64,000 nucleotides of DNA, from NCBI GenBank assembly GCA_024235035.1, contig JACKNE010000009.1:186001-250000 (forward strand), given 5' to 3'. Shown here piece after piece: positions 23,656-32,051 of this stretch (its first letter is position 1; each line of letters begins with the position of its first letter). This DNA is from Gammaproteobacteria bacterium (lineage in GTDB: Bacteria; Pseudomonadota; Gammaproteobacteria; Competibacterales; Competibacteraceae). The translations under genes were made by a program, and so were the position numbers. The notes under the pieces were generated by a model. That model saw only the letters and a list, made by a program, of their open reading frames with translations, did not search any database and had not been told where the DNA came from.

Positions 23656-24561
23656 ATGAAAGACATCCCCATGGCATTTATCGGCGGTGGCAATATGGCC
23701 CGCTGCCTGATCGGTGGCTTGCTGGTCAACGGTGGCGATCCCGATCATATCTGGGTCGCTGAGCCAGACGCTGGCCAGCGCGAACTGTTGCGTGGGCGCT
23801 TCGGTGTGCATACCGGCGCCGACAATCGCAAGATCGCGACCAAGGGCCAAGTCATTATCTTGGCGGTCAAACCGCAGATTCTGCGTTCGGTCACTGAAGA
23901 ATTGGCCGAGAACGTACAGCGACACCAACCACTGATCGTTTCCATCGCCGCCGGCGTGCGCGAACCTGATCTCCGCCGCTGGCTGGGCTATGAAGCCGCT
24001 ATCGTCCGCACCATGCCCAATACGCCAGCGCTGGTCGGTAGCGGCGCCACCGCGCTGTTCGCCAATCCTTGGGTCGATCACGATCAGCGACAGATAGCTG
24101 AATCGATCATGCGCTCCGTAGGAGTCACGGTCTGGGTAGACAGCGAGCGAATGCTGGACGCCGTGACTGCTCTGTCGGGCAGTGGCCCAGCTTACTTCTT
24201 CCTGCTGATGGAAGCCCTGGAAAAAACCGGAGTCCGCCTGGGGCTAGCACCCGAAACCGCACGCCTGTTGACCCTGCAAACAGCCTTTGGCGCGGCCAAG
24301 ATGGCGCTGGAAAGTCCCGAAAACCCGGCCATGCTGCGTGAAAGGGTCACCTCACCGGGCGGCACCACCGAGCGAGCGATCAGCGTGTTTCAGGACGAGC
24401 AATTAGATTTGTTGATCGCCCGGTCGCTGGCTGCTTCGCTGGCGATCATGGAAACACCTTCGCTGCTAAGTGAGCAGCTGGCCGAGTTGGTGAACAAGGC
24501 ACTGGATGCCGCGCGCCACCGCTCCGAAGAGTTGGGCAACCTGCTGGGAGGGCAACCGTGA
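23656..24561 (+). CDS. proC: Pyrroline-5-carboxylate reductase
   Basis: 301 residues. It catalyses the last step of proline synthesis, NAD(P)H-dependent reduction of pyrroline-5-carboxylate. The Rossmann motif AFIGGGNMARCLIGGLL opens the protein. MPNTPALVGSGATAL and VTALSGSGPAYFFLLMEAL with the C-terminal VTSPGGTTERAI are the family signatures. The start at 23656 follows AGAGG; an upstream reading from 23611 would put 15 residues before the nucleotide-binding strand. The end overlaps yggT by 4 bp. Confidence 0.96.
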   Translation: MKDIPMAFIGGGNMARCLIGGLLVNGGDPDHIWVAEPDAGQRELLRGRFGVHTGADNRKIATKGQVIILAVKPQILRSVTEELAENVQRHQPLIVSIAAGVREPDLRRWLGYEAAIVRTMPNTPALVGSGATALFANPWVDHDQRQIAESIMRSVGVTVWVDSERMLDAVTALSGSGPAYFFLLMEALEKTGVRLGLAPETARLLTLQTAFGAAKMALESPENPAMLRERVTSPGGTTERAISVFQDEQLDLLIARSLAASLAIMETPSLLSEQLAELVNKALDAARHRSEELGNLLGGQP

Positions 24562-25112
24562 CTGCTGTTGCTTTCCTGATTCAAACTGTGTTCGGTTTCT
24601 ACATTCTGGCAGTGATGCTGCGCTTCTTACTGCAATGCGTGCGGGCGGATTTCTACAATCCGCTGGTGCAGTTTTTGGTGCGCATCACCAACCCGCTACT
24701 GTTGCCATTGCGCCGAGTCGTACCCGGCTACCGAGGGTTGGATTTGGCGGCGGTGGTACTAGCGTTCGTGCTGCAATTGCTTGAGGTCGTGCTGCTCAAT
24801 ATGCTATCCATTCAGCCGGTCGGAGTGGGTAGCCTGCTGTTACTGACGTTGCTGGAGCTGCTCAAATTATTGATCAATATCTACCTCTGGAGCGTCATCA
24901 TTCAGGCGTTGCTGAGCTGGTTCAATCCCGACCCTTATCATCCGGCGGCGCGGGTGCTAGCTCAGTTGACCGCACCGGTGTTGCGGCCCGCTCAACGGAT
25001 GCTGCCCCCGATTTCTGGAGTGGATTTGTCGCCAATGCTGGTGGTCATCGCGCTGATCTTCATCAGTCTATTGTTGCAGGATTTTCTCGGTCTGTGGGCC
25101 GGGGTGCGCTAA
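24558..25112 (+). CDS. yggT: YggT-family membrane protein
   Basis: 184 residues with two copies of the YGGT motif, each a pair of membrane helices followed by an RP/NP-type loop (RITNPLLLPLRRVVPGYRGL and LTAPVLRPAQRMLPPISGVD). It begins with GTG inside the proC stop (GTGA), with a purine-rich GGGAGGG upstream. Its biochemical role is not settled; links to ion homeostasis and to division-site factors are reported for relatives. Confidence 0.92.
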   Translation: MTAVAFLIQTVFGFYILAVMLRFLLQCVRADFYNPLVQFLVRITNPLLLPLRRVVPGYRGLDLAAVVLAFVLQLLEVVLLNMLSIQPVGVGSLLLLTLLELLKLLINIYLWSVIIQALLSWFNPDPYHPAARVLAQLTAPVLRPAQRMLPPISGVDLSPMLVVIALIFISLLLQDFLGLWAGVR

Positions 25113-25116
25113 GCTC

Positions 25117-25407
25117 ATGTCGGTGACTGGTTACATGTGGGAGGGTATGAACCTAATCCTGCGAGTGCGGGTGCAACCACGCGCCAGCTGCAATGCTTGG
25201 GCGGGATTGCAAGACGATCATTTCCGGGTGCGCATCACTGCCCCGCCGGTAGACGGTCAAGCTAACCTACATCTACAGGCATTCCTAGCCGAGTTGTTCG
25301 GAGTAGCGAAGAGTCGAGTGACGCTGCTGACGGGCGGAACAAGCCGCGAGAAGCGCTGGTGCATCGCTGCCCCGAAACGGCTACCGCTCGGGATCGAGAG
25401 ACTGTAA
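25117..25407 (+). CDS. yggU: YggU/DUF167 family protein
   Basis: 96 residues, the usual family length, with VRVQPRASCNAWAG and the hallmark ITAPPVDGQANLHLQAFLAE followed by KSRVTLLTGGTSREK. A small cytoplasmic alpha/beta protein of unknown role, almost always next to yggT. An internal ATG at 25147 has a stronger ribosome-binding site (GGGAGGG), so the start is uncertain. Confidence 0.92.
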   Translation: MSVTGYMWEGMNLILRVRVQPRASCNAWAGLQDDHFRVRITAPPVDGQANLHLQAFLAELFGVAKSRVTLLTGGTSREKRWCIAAPKRLPLGIERL

Positions 25408-25440
25408 AAAACTCTTTCCGTTTATTGCAGCGGTAACGCG

Positions 25441-25474
25441 GGCTCTCAGCCTGTTGAACAGACTGAGAGCCTTT
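25441..25474 (+). terminator. Probable terminator after yggU
   Basis: A 9-bp perfect stem, GGCTCTCAG (25441-25449) with CTGAGAGCC (25463-25471), followed by TTTGTTG. It closes the yggS-yggU transcript before metX. The T run is short, so efficiency is uncertain. Confidence 0.65.
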
Positions 25475-25629
25475 GTTGCTCGCTTTGCCGACTCACCAAA
25501 CAGACCCTGGCTGACTAAATACTCTATGTCCCGAATTTGCGCCCGGTTGCTCCCGACCCCGGCGCCGATTAGACTTGACCTCCTTTACATTTCATCCTCC
25601 AAGGACAAAACATCACGGTCAGGAGAACG

Positions 25630-26856
25630 ATGGCCGCACAATTTCCTCCCGATTCCGTCGGTTTGATCACACCCCAAACCGCCCATTTCGCTGAGCCACT
25701 GGCGCTGGATTGTGGCCGGATGCTGACCGACTATGAAATCGTCTATGAAACCTACGGAACGCTGAATGCCGACCACAGCAATGCCGTGCTAATTTGCCAT
25801 GCCTTGTCCGGGGACCATCACGTCGCGGGCTTTCATGAAGGCGGCAGCCCGAGCAAACCCGGCTGGTGGGATAACTGTATCGGCCCTGGCAAACCCATCG
25901 ACACTCGTGAATTCTTTGTGGTGTGCTGCAACAATCTAGGCGGTTGCAGAGGCTCCACCGGGCCGACCTCGCTCAACCCGGATAACCGCAAACCTTATGG
26001 TCCGGATTTTCCCATCGTCACGGTCAAGGATTGGGTGCGCAGTCAGGCCCGACTCGCCGACCGGCTCGGCATCCGGCAATGGGCGACGATCATCGGCGGC
26101 AGCCTGGGCGGGATGCAGGCCATGCAATGGGCGATCACCTTTCCCGAACGGTTGCGTCATGCACTAGTCATCGCCGCTGCACCCCGCTTGTCGGCACAGA
26201 ATATCGCCTTCAACGAGGTTGCCCGGCAGGCGATCTTGTCCGATCCCGATTTTCATCACGGCCACTACTACGAGTTTGGCGTGGTACCGCGTCGCGGGTT
26301 GATGATCGCTCGGATGCTTGGGCATATTACCTATCTTTCCGATGAGGGAATGCGGGCCAAGTTTGGCCGTGAACTGCGCGAAGGCACGCCCAATTTCAAC
26401 TTCAATTTTGACACCGAATTTCAAGTAGAGAGTTATCTACGCCATCAAGGTCAGGCATTTGTCGATCGCTTCGACGCCAACACCTATTTGCTGATGACCA
26501 AGACCCTGGATTACTTCGACCCGGCGGCGGATTTCGACCAGGATCTATCGGTCGCCTTTCACCGGGCGCAAGCGCGATTCCTGGTGATTGCTTTCACCAG
26601 TGACTGGCGGTTCGCACCGGCCCGCTCGCGGGAAATTATCCGCGCCCTGGTGCGGGCCAACCGTGAAGTCAGCTATGCCGAAATCACTTCGGAATACGGC
26701 CACGATGCCTTTCTGATGCCGATTCCGCTGTATCACCAGATACTGCGCAATTATCTGACGCAAGTCGCTTGCGAAGTCAACGGTCGGGTGAGTGCGCCGT
26801 CCCAAAACCCATTTCCCTTACCGAATTCTGCCGAGGCGCTTGCCCATGCGACCTGA
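25630..26856 (+). CDS. metX: Homoserine O-acyltransferase (MetX)
   Basis: 408 residues, alpha/beta-hydrolase fold. It activates homoserine for methionine synthesis. Visible signatures are NAVLICHALSGDHHVAG, GGCRGSTGPTSLNP, the nucleophile Ser in IGGSLGGMQAMQWA, the Asp in AFTSDWRFAP and the final catalytic His in SEYGHDAFLMP. MetX-type enzymes use acetyl- or succinyl-CoA. Many gammaproteobacterial members are succinyltransferases, so the acyl donor is left open. AGGAG precedes the ATG. The 3' end overlaps metW. I found no clear SAM riboswitch in the 158 bp upstream. Confidence 0.95.
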   Translation: MAAQFPPDSVGLITPQTAHFAEPLALDCGRMLTDYEIVYETYGTLNADHSNAVLICHALSGDHHVAGFHEGGSPSKPGWWDNCIGPGKPIDTREFFVVCCNNLGGCRGSTGPTSLNPDNRKPYGPDFPIVTVKDWVRSQARLADRLGIRQWATIIGGSLGGMQAMQWAITFPERLRHALVIAAAPRLSAQNIAFNEVARQAILSDPDFHHGHYYEFGVVPRRGLMIARMLGHITYLSDEGMRAKFGRELREGTPNFNFNFDTEFQVESYLRHQGQAFVDRFDANTYLLMTKTLDYFDPAADFDQDLSVAFHRAQARFLVIAFTSDWRFAPARSREIIRALVRANREVSYAEITSEYGHDAFLMPIPLYHQILRNYLTQVACEVNGRVSAPSQNPFPLPNSAEALAHAT

Positions 26857-27439
26857 ACTGGAGTTGATCAGTGACTGGATTCGCCCTGGTGCGCGGGTGC
26901 TGGATTTGGGTTGCGGCGATGGCGCATTGCTGGCCTATCTTCACGAGCACCGGCAGGTCAAGGGTTACGGCCTGGAAATCGACACCGCCAACCTGGTCAA
27001 ATGTATTCAGGCTGGAGTGAACGTAATCCACGCTGACCTGGAAGCCGGCCTGGAGGATTTCAGCGACAGCAGCTTTGACTATGTGATCATGACCCAAACC
27101 CTGCAAGCGGTTCGGCACACCGAGCGGTTGCTAGATGAGATGCTGCGGGTCGGTCGGCAGGGGATCGTGACCTTCCCCAACTTCGGTTTCTGGCGCTGTC
27201 GGATCCAAATTGCCTTGCAGGGATTGATGCCGGTCGCCAAGACGTTACCTTACCAGTGGTACGACACGCCGAATATTCATCTCTTCACCATCTGTGATTT
27301 TGAGGGGTTGTGCCGACACAAGCGTATCGATGTGTTACAACGCATGGTGCTGGATCATGCTCACCGTCCCTGGCAAGGACCACGCCTGTGGCCCAATCTT
27401 TTCGGCGAGATCGCATTGTACCGGCTGGGCCGCGCCTGA
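26846..27439 (+). CDS. metW: MetW methyltransferase-like protein
   Basis: 197 residues. The SAM-binding motif VLDLGCGDGALLAYL is near the N-terminus, followed by GYGLEIDTANLVKCIQAGVN and the MetW-specific FPNFGFWRCRIQIALQG and LPYQWYDTPNIHLFTICDFE. It is almost always paired with metX, and the proposed role is to support or regulate MetX in methionine synthesis. The ATG lies 11 bp inside metX; an earlier in-frame ATG (26792) would add 18 residues antecedent to the fold and is not used. Confidence 0.95.
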   Translation: MRPELELISDWIRPGARVLDLGCGDGALLAYLHEHRQVKGYGLEIDTANLVKCIQAGVNVIHADLEAGLEDFSDSSFDYVIMTQTLQAVRHTERLLDEMLRVGRQGIVTFPNFGFWRCRIQIALQGLMPVAKTLPYQWYDTPNIHLFTICDFEGLCRHKRIDVLQRMVLDHAHRPWQGPRLWPNLFGEIALYRLGRA

Positions 27440-27521
27440 ATTGCTCGTCTGCTCCGACCCGCACCGAAGTCTGGAGATTTCCTGATGTTGACTATTCCCT
27501 CTCGATACGCAACCGTTCACA

Positions 27522-27557
27522 CTCCTCACCCCAACCTTCCCCTACAGAAAGAGAGGG
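27522..27557. repeat. Dispersed CTCACCCC...GAGAGGG repeat, copy 1
   Basis: Starts ctcctcaccccaaccttccc and ends gagaggg, a degenerate hairpin. Related stretches occur at 29657-29750 and 57178-57221. It lies directly in front of gspG and supplies its purine-rich ribosome-binding site. Confidence 0.5.
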
Positions 27558-27562
27558 CGTTT

Positions 27563-28000
27563 ATGCAGAGAGGGAGATCCCCCCAATATGGGCGTGGCTT
27601 CACGCTGATTGAAGTCATGGTCGTCGTGGTGATTCTCAGCATCTTGGCCGCCGTGGTCGTGCCGCGCATCATGGACAACCCGGACCGGGCGCGAATCGTC
27701 AAGGTCAAACAAGACATTCGAGTGATCAAAAATCAGCTTGATCTCTACCGACTACACAACTTCCGTTACCCAACCACCGAGCAGGGCCTGGAAGCGCTAG
27801 TGCAGAAACCCACAGATGCTCCCCATTGGCAGGACGGCGGTTACCTGGACAAACTGCCCAAAGATCCTTGGGGTAAACCCTATCAATATCTCAGCCCCGG
27901 TCAGCACAACCAATTGGACCTCTATTCGCTGGGCGCCGATGGTCAGCCCGGTGGCGAAGGAGTGGACGCCGATATCGGTAATTGGAATCTGGATGAGTGA
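27563..28000 (+). CDS. gspG: Type II secretion major pseudopilin GspG
   Basis: 145 residues. Prepilin leader QYGRG then FTLIEVMVVVVILSILAAVV, with cleavage before Phe and Glu5 conserved. The C-terminal half has the GspG Ca2+-binding and pseudopilin motifs (YPTTEQGLEALVQKP, LPKDPWGKPYQYLSPG, YSLGADGQPGGEG). It builds the periplasmic pseudopilus that pushes substrates through the secretin. The ATG at 27563 has AGAGGG six bases upstream. It is first in gspGHIJKLMN. The cytoplasmic ATPase, platform and secretin genes (gspE, F, D) are not in this window. Confidence 0.96.
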   Translation: MQRGRSPQYGRGFTLIEVMVVVVILSILAAVVVPRIMDNPDRARIVKVKQDIRVIKNQLDLYRLHNFRYPTTEQGLEALVQKPTDAPHWQDGGYLDKLPKDPWGKPYQYLSPGQHNQLDLYSLGADGQPGGEGVDADIGNWNLDE

Positions 28001-28023
28001 AGAGAAGCGCCGAGGCGCTGAAG

Positions 28024-28527
28024 ATGAGGACATTGCCGCGTGGCTTCACCTTGCTGGAGATCATGGTGGTCATGGTGTTGATCGGCATTCTGACCAGCTT
28101 GGCGGTTCTGTCGATCGGCGGTGGCCCCCAGGATCGGCTGGCTGAAGCAGGACAGCGCTTGGCGGCGTTGCTAGAGTTGCATCGGCAAGAAGCCATTTTA
28201 AGCGGCGAGTTACGCGGGATTCGGTTTGAGCGCAATGGTTACACTATGCTGAAGCTCGATGCACAAGGCGTCTGGCGTGCGCCCAACGCAACGGATACCC
28301 CGTATCACCCATGGCCCGAGGACATCACGCTGGGATTGTGGGTGGAGGGTCGGCCCGTGCGGATCGAAAAGTCCGATTTTCCTCAAGTGTTGCTGCTAAA
28401 CAGCGGCGAAATGACCGAATTTAGCGCCGTATTCCGCCTTGCTGATGATTCAGCGCTGGACGCGCCGTTGTATCGGGTTGCTGGCGACGCCATGGGTCGA
28501 TTGACGATTGGGGAAACCGCACGGTGA
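28024..28527 (+). CDS. gspH: Type II secretion minor pseudopilin GspH
   Basis: 167 residues with leader MRTLPRG and mature start FTLLEIMVVMVLIGILTSLA. The body shows the GspH features: the LAEAGQRLAALLELHRQEAI helix, RGIRFERNGYTML strands, and a C-terminal YRVAGDAMGRLTIGE. The ATG at 28024 gives the short leader expected. A GTG at 27997 overlapping gspG is an alternative. The gene overlaps gspI by 4 bp. Confidence 0.92.
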   Translation: MRTLPRGFTLLEIMVVMVLIGILTSLAVLSIGGGPQDRLAEAGQRLAALLELHRQEAILSGELRGIRFERNGYTMLKLDAQGVWRAPNATDTPYHPWPEDITLGLWVEGRPVRIEKSDFPQVLLLNSGEMTEFSAVFRLADDSALDAPLYRVAGDAMGRLTIGETAR

Positions 28528-28997
28528 GGCGCTCGACCGGCTTTACACTGCTGGAAGTGCTGGTCGCGTTGGCGGTGCTGGCCATCGCCCTGAGCGCAAT
28601 CATCAATGCTGCGACACAAAGCATCGCTAGCACGGCGTATTTGCGTGATCAAACCTTTGCCAGTTGGGTCGCTCTCAACAAGATCAACGAATTACTGCTC
28701 GACCCAGAGCCATGGCCCGAGGAAGGTTCGCTCCAGGGCGACACCGATCTGGCCAACCGCACTTGGCGCTGGGAGGCGCGCTTTGCCAAAACCGATGAGC
28801 CGGCTCTGCGCCGACTCGAAGTCACGGTTCGCCGCGCCGAACAAGCCTCGCCGCTGAGTGTGTTGATCGCCTTCAAGGCTAAACCTCCTGAAAAACCGCC
28901 TGCTGAGGATCTGCCCAACGATGACCCCGCTGCCAAGGAGCAGACCTCAGAGGACCGACACCCCTCCAGGAACTCCACTCCTAAAGATCAGCCTTGA
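28524..28997 (+). CDS. gspI: Type II secretion minor pseudopilin GspI with acidic Pro-rich tail
   Basis: 157 residues. Leader MRRSTG, mature FTLLEVLVALAVLAIALSAI, then the GspI pattern (FASWVALNKINELLLDP ... TWRWEARF). It forms the pseudopilus tip with GspJ and GspK. Unlike the compact family, it ends in about 40 extra residues rich in Pro, Glu and Asp (from KAKPPEKPPAEDLPNDD). A similar acidic stretch is found in GspK. GTG start within the gspH stop (GTGA). Confidence 0.92.
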   Translation: MRRSTGFTLLEVLVALAVLAIALSAIINAATQSIASTAYLRDQTFASWVALNKINELLLDPEPWPEEGSLQGDTDLANRTWRWEARFAKTDEPALRRLEVTVRRAEQASPLSVLIAFKAKPPEKPPAEDLPNDDPAAKEQTSEDRHPSRNSTPKDQP

Positions 28998-29008
28998 ATC
29001 ATACTCCG

Positions 29009-29635
29009 ATGAAGCGTGCGATCACCTGCGGTTTTACCTTATTGGAATTGTTGGTGGCCTTGGCGGTATTCGCCATCATGGCCATCGCTGCCTACAGCGG
29101 CCTGCATAGCGTCCTATTCACGCGCGCCGCCGTAGAGGAAGAAAACCGTCGGTTGGCGGCAGTGCAATTGGCGATCTTCCGCTTGGAGCAGGATATCGAG
29201 CAAACCGTACCGCGCGGCATCCGCGATGCGTATGGTGAACCCCAACCGGCCCTACACGGTGGAGAATTGCTCAGCGAAGCGTTGATCTTGACCCGCGCTG
29301 GCTGGGACAATCCGCTTAGCCAGCCGCGCGCCAATCTGCAACGGGTCGCCTACCGATTGCGCGATGGGCGATTGTGGCGATTGCATTGGAACGTGTTAGA
29401 TCAGGGAGGGTCGGTCGAACCGCATGAAACCCTGTTGTTGGAGCGGGTCCGGGAATTCCAGGTGCGGTTTTTGGATCAGAGCGACGCTTGGCAAAATGCC
29501 TGGCCGCCAGCTGCTAGCCACGCTGCCGCTAACAGCCATCCACTGGAATCCAATGCATTACCGCATGCCGTGGAAATCATACTGACCTTGGAGGATTGGG
29601 GTGCAATTGCCCGTCTGCTACCCTTGCCTGGCTAA
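29009..29635 (+). CDS. gspJ: Type II secretion minor pseudopilin GspJ
   Basis: 208 residues. Leader MKRAITCG, mature FTLLELLVALAVFAIMAIAA, then LAAVQLAIFRLEQDIEQTVP and ALILTRAGWDNPLSQPRANL, the usual GspJ motifs. The C-terminal part (LLLERVREFQVRFLDQSDAW) contacts GspI and GspK in known tip complexes. No clear ribosome-binding site; a TTG at 28994 that overlaps gspI is an alternative start. The final 35 bp overlap the apparent gspK frame. Confidence 0.92.
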   Translation: MKRAITCGFTLLELLVALAVFAIMAIAAYSGLHSVLFTRAAVEEENRRLAAVQLAIFRLEQDIEQTVPRGIRDAYGEPQPALHGGELLSEALILTRAGWDNPLSQPRANLQRVAYRLRDGRLWRLHWNVLDQGGSVEPHETLLLERVREFQVRFLDQSDAWQNAWPPAASHAAANSHPLESNALPHAVEIILTLEDWGAIARLLPLPG

Positions 29636-30854
29636 AAGGTTTTTTTGTACAGCCGCTCCCTCTCTCTCCCGGTGGGAGAAGGTCGAGGCGAGGAAACAAT
29701 GGCCTGAAAGAGCATTCTCACCGCTCAGTCCTCTCCTGAAGGAAGAGGGAAATCTTGGCGCTGCCTTTGAGATCTTTGTTCGCTATCAAGCTGGTGTCGC
29801 CCTGATTACGGTATTGTTGATCGTTTTCCTGGCTAGCCTGACCGCCACGAGTCTCGCGACCTTGCAGCAGATCGCGATCCGCCGCAGCACCGTTCTTCAA
29901 CACCAGCAGCAGGCGCGTTTGTACACTTTGGGCGTCGAACAATGGGCGACGCTCATTCTGATTCGGGATCAGCAAGCAAGCAAAACGGATCATCTTCATG
30001 AGGAATGGGCCAATCTAGCCTTGGCGCTGCCGGTTGAGGGCGGCATCCTCTCGGGAAAAATGCGCGACTTGCAGGGCTGCTTCAATCTGAACAATCTATG
30101 GCGGTCGGCAACCGGATCACCGACGAATTCTGCCGATCCCCCGGAGCGTCCACCGAAAGATGATGAGGCGCCCGAGCAGGATCACGCAGACCCTGCATCA
30201 GAACAGCCTTCTACCTCTGAACCACCTATGCCCAAGGATGCCGATTCGTCGCAATTCGGCAAAAGAGGCCTGGACAAAGTGCAGCTTCAAATGCTGCAAC
30301 GCTTGTTGACGCTTCTGGAACTGAAACCGGGGTTGGCTCAAGCCATGGCTGACTGGATCGATCCCGACCAGGATCCACTGTTTCCCGATGGCGCTGAGGA
30401 CAGCGACTACACAGTCTTGAATCCGCCTTATCTGGCCGCTAACCAGCCATTCTCAAGCGTTTCCGAACTGCGATTGATCAAGGGTGTGGATCGGGAAACC
30501 TACGACAAGCTGGCCCCACTGGTTTGCGCCCTACCACCAGGCACCGCATTGAACGTCAACACGGCGCCGACATTGGTGTTGGCAGCGCTGGGTGAAGGAA
30601 TGGATCCAGTGGATTTGGAACGCTTGCGGGAGGACCAGCCCGCTACAGGTTATGAAAACGTCGAGGCCTTTCTGAATGCAGCGAAAATCACCTTGAATGC
30701 AGAATTGAAAGCGCTACTTGGCGTCGACAGCCAGTACTTTCTGCTGCGCGCCGACGCCCAAGTAGGCGATGGTCATGCAGTGCTATACAGTATTCTCTTG
30801 CGTGATGAGCATGGCGTTCGCATCCTGCGGCGCAGTTTCGGCCACCAGGACTAA
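29601..30854 (+). CDS. gspK: Type II secretion pseudopilin-like GspK with unusual long N-terminus
   Basis: The mature GspK begins at AGVALITVLLIVFLASLTAT, with Gly just before Val as the prepilin-peptidase site. GCFNLNNLW, the LLTLLELKPGLAQAMADWID region and PLVCALPPGTALNVNTAPTL are all GspK signatures. It caps the pseudopilus. The only standard in-frame start codons lie over 60 residues upstream (GTG 29601, TTG 29607), which would give an abnormally long leader made of the intergenic repeat. The real start may be a rare codon nearer 29770. An internal acidic Pro-rich insertion (about 175-215, PPERPPKDDEAPEQDHADPA) is not typical of the family. Confidence 0.85.
   Translation: MQLPVCYPCLAKRFFCTAAPSLSRWEKVEARKQWPERAFSPLSPLLKEEGNLGAAFEIFVRYQAGVALITVLLIVFLASLTATSLATLQQIAIRRSTVLQHQQQARLYTLGVEQWATLILIRDQQASKTDHLHEEWANLALALPVEGGILSGKMRDLQGCFNLNNLWRSATGSPTNSADPPERPPKDDEAPEQDHADPASEQPSTSEPPMPKDADSSQFGKRGLDKVQLQMLQRLLTLLELKPGLAQAMADWIDPDQDPLFPDGAEDSDYTVLNPPYLAANQPFSSVSELRLIKGVDRETYDKLAPLVCALPPGTALNVNTAPTLVLAALGEGMDPVDLERLREDQPATGYENVEAFLNAAKITLNAELKALLGVDSQYFLLRADAQVGDGHAVLYSILLRDEHGVRILRRSFGHQD
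29657..29750. repeat. Dispersed GAGAGGG/CTCTCCC repeat, copies at gspJ-gspK junction
   Basis: Two degenerate hairpins, ccctctctctcccggtggga (ending gaggcgagg near 29693) and ctcagtcctctcctgaagga (ending agaggga near 29750). Both resemble 27522-27557 and 57178-57221. They occupy the apparent N-terminal extension of gspK. Confidence 0.5.
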
Positions 30855-30860
30855 GACAAC

Positions 30861-32051
30861 GTGCCAGTTCCCCTATGTTTTTTTCGTTTTTTCTCCTCTG
30901 ACCAGGCTGAATGGCTGCGTTCCGATGGAACAATCCAGCGTGGACCATTGCCCGAGCTGGCTGGCCAAGTCAGCGACGTCCGCCCGGTTTTGGTCGTACC
31001 TGGTGAAGCGCTGACTCTACATCGGGTTCCCCTGCCCGGCTGCAAGCGCGCCCTATGGGCGCGGGCAGTACCGTATGCATTGGAAGATCAGTTGATCGAC
31101 GACATCGAGACACTGCATTTCGCTTTGGGCGGTACGCTGGATGGTGACCGTCTACCGGTAGCAACCGTCGATCACACGGTGCTGCGCGGCTGGCTGGAAA
31201 CCTGTGCCCACGCGGGACTGACCCCAGTCGCCGTCATCCCCGATCTATTGCTACTGCCTTGGCAGGACGGCGACTGGAGCATTTTGCTGGAAAATCAGCG
31301 GGTCGTCGTCCGCACTAAATCTTGGGAAGGTTTTGTCACCGAATCGGAGACATTGGAACTGTTCATGAATCAAGCGCTGACCGAGGCCAGCGACGCCAAA
31401 CCCCAACGACTGCGGATTTGGGGGGACCCGCTGCCGGCGCTCACCACAACCAGCCTGCAGTGGCACGTCGAAGGCCATCCCGCCGAGCCACTCCAACTGT
31501 TCGCTGCCGGTTACCAGCCGGCGACGGCATTGAACCTCTTACAAGGTCCCTATAGCCGGCAAACCCCATGGAAGCGTCGGTTGCGTCCCTGGCGAACCGC
31601 CGCCATGTTAGCTGGCGCGTGGCTGCTATTGCGAGGTGTCACGCTGATTTACGAGCATGAGCAACTGCGGCGAGAGCAGGTGGCACTCCAAATTGAGATG
31701 GAGCAGGTCTACAAAGCCGCCGTACCCGGCGCTACCCGGATCGTCAATCCCAAAGCGCAACTAGAAGCCCGCCTACGCGAGTTGACCCCAACAGATGTCG
31801 ACAGTGGGACATTCCTCGAGTTGTTACACCGGAGTGGACAGCTACTTGTCGATTTTCCTGACATTACCCTGCGTGGCCTTAGCTACCGCGAGAGTCAATT
31901 GGATCTGGCGCTGGAGGGCGGCAGCCCGGCGACCTTGGATCAACTCCAGCAACGGTTTGAGCAACAACCCGGCATACACGCGGAAATGCGCACGACCCAG
32001 CGCGAGGGACGCTTGGAAAGCAAGATCACACTGAAAAAGGCCGCTTCATGA
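30861..32051 (+). CDS. gspL: Type II secretion inner-membrane protein GspL
   Basis: 396 residues. The cytoplasmic domain has the actin-like GspL fold (VLVVPGEALTLHRVPLPG, RALWARAVPYALEDQLIDDI, TPVAVIPDLLLLPWQDGDWS). One membrane helix (about 248-265, AAMLAGAWLLLRGVTLI) precedes a periplasmic ferredoxin-like domain. It anchors the GspE ATPase and pairs with GspM. GTG start six bases after gspK; the end overlaps gspM by 4 bp. Confidence 0.92.
   Translation: MPVPLCFFRFFSSDQAEWLRSDGTIQRGPLPELAGQVSDVRPVLVVPGEALTLHRVPLPGCKRALWARAVPYALEDQLIDDIETLHFALGGTLDGDRLPVATVDHTVLRGWLETCAHAGLTPVAVIPDLLLLPWQDGDWSILLENQRVVVRTKSWEGFVTESETLELFMNQALTEASDAKPQRLRIWGDPLPALTTTSLQWHVEGHPAEPLQLFAAGYQPATALNLLQGPYSRQTPWKRRLRPWRTAAMLAGAWLLLRGVTLIYEHEQLRREQVALQIEMEQVYKAAVPGATRIVNPKAQLEARLRELTPTDVDSGTFLELLHRSGQLLVDFPDITLRGLSYRESQLDLALEGGSPATLDQLQQRFEQQPGIHAEMRTTQREGRLESKITLKKAAS

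Noticed and set aside
25408..25629. Possible SAM riboswitch upstream of metX
   Set aside because: Apart from the terminator-like stem at 25441-25471 I could not find the paired elements of SAM-I or SAM-II; the region may still hold an ordinary promoter.
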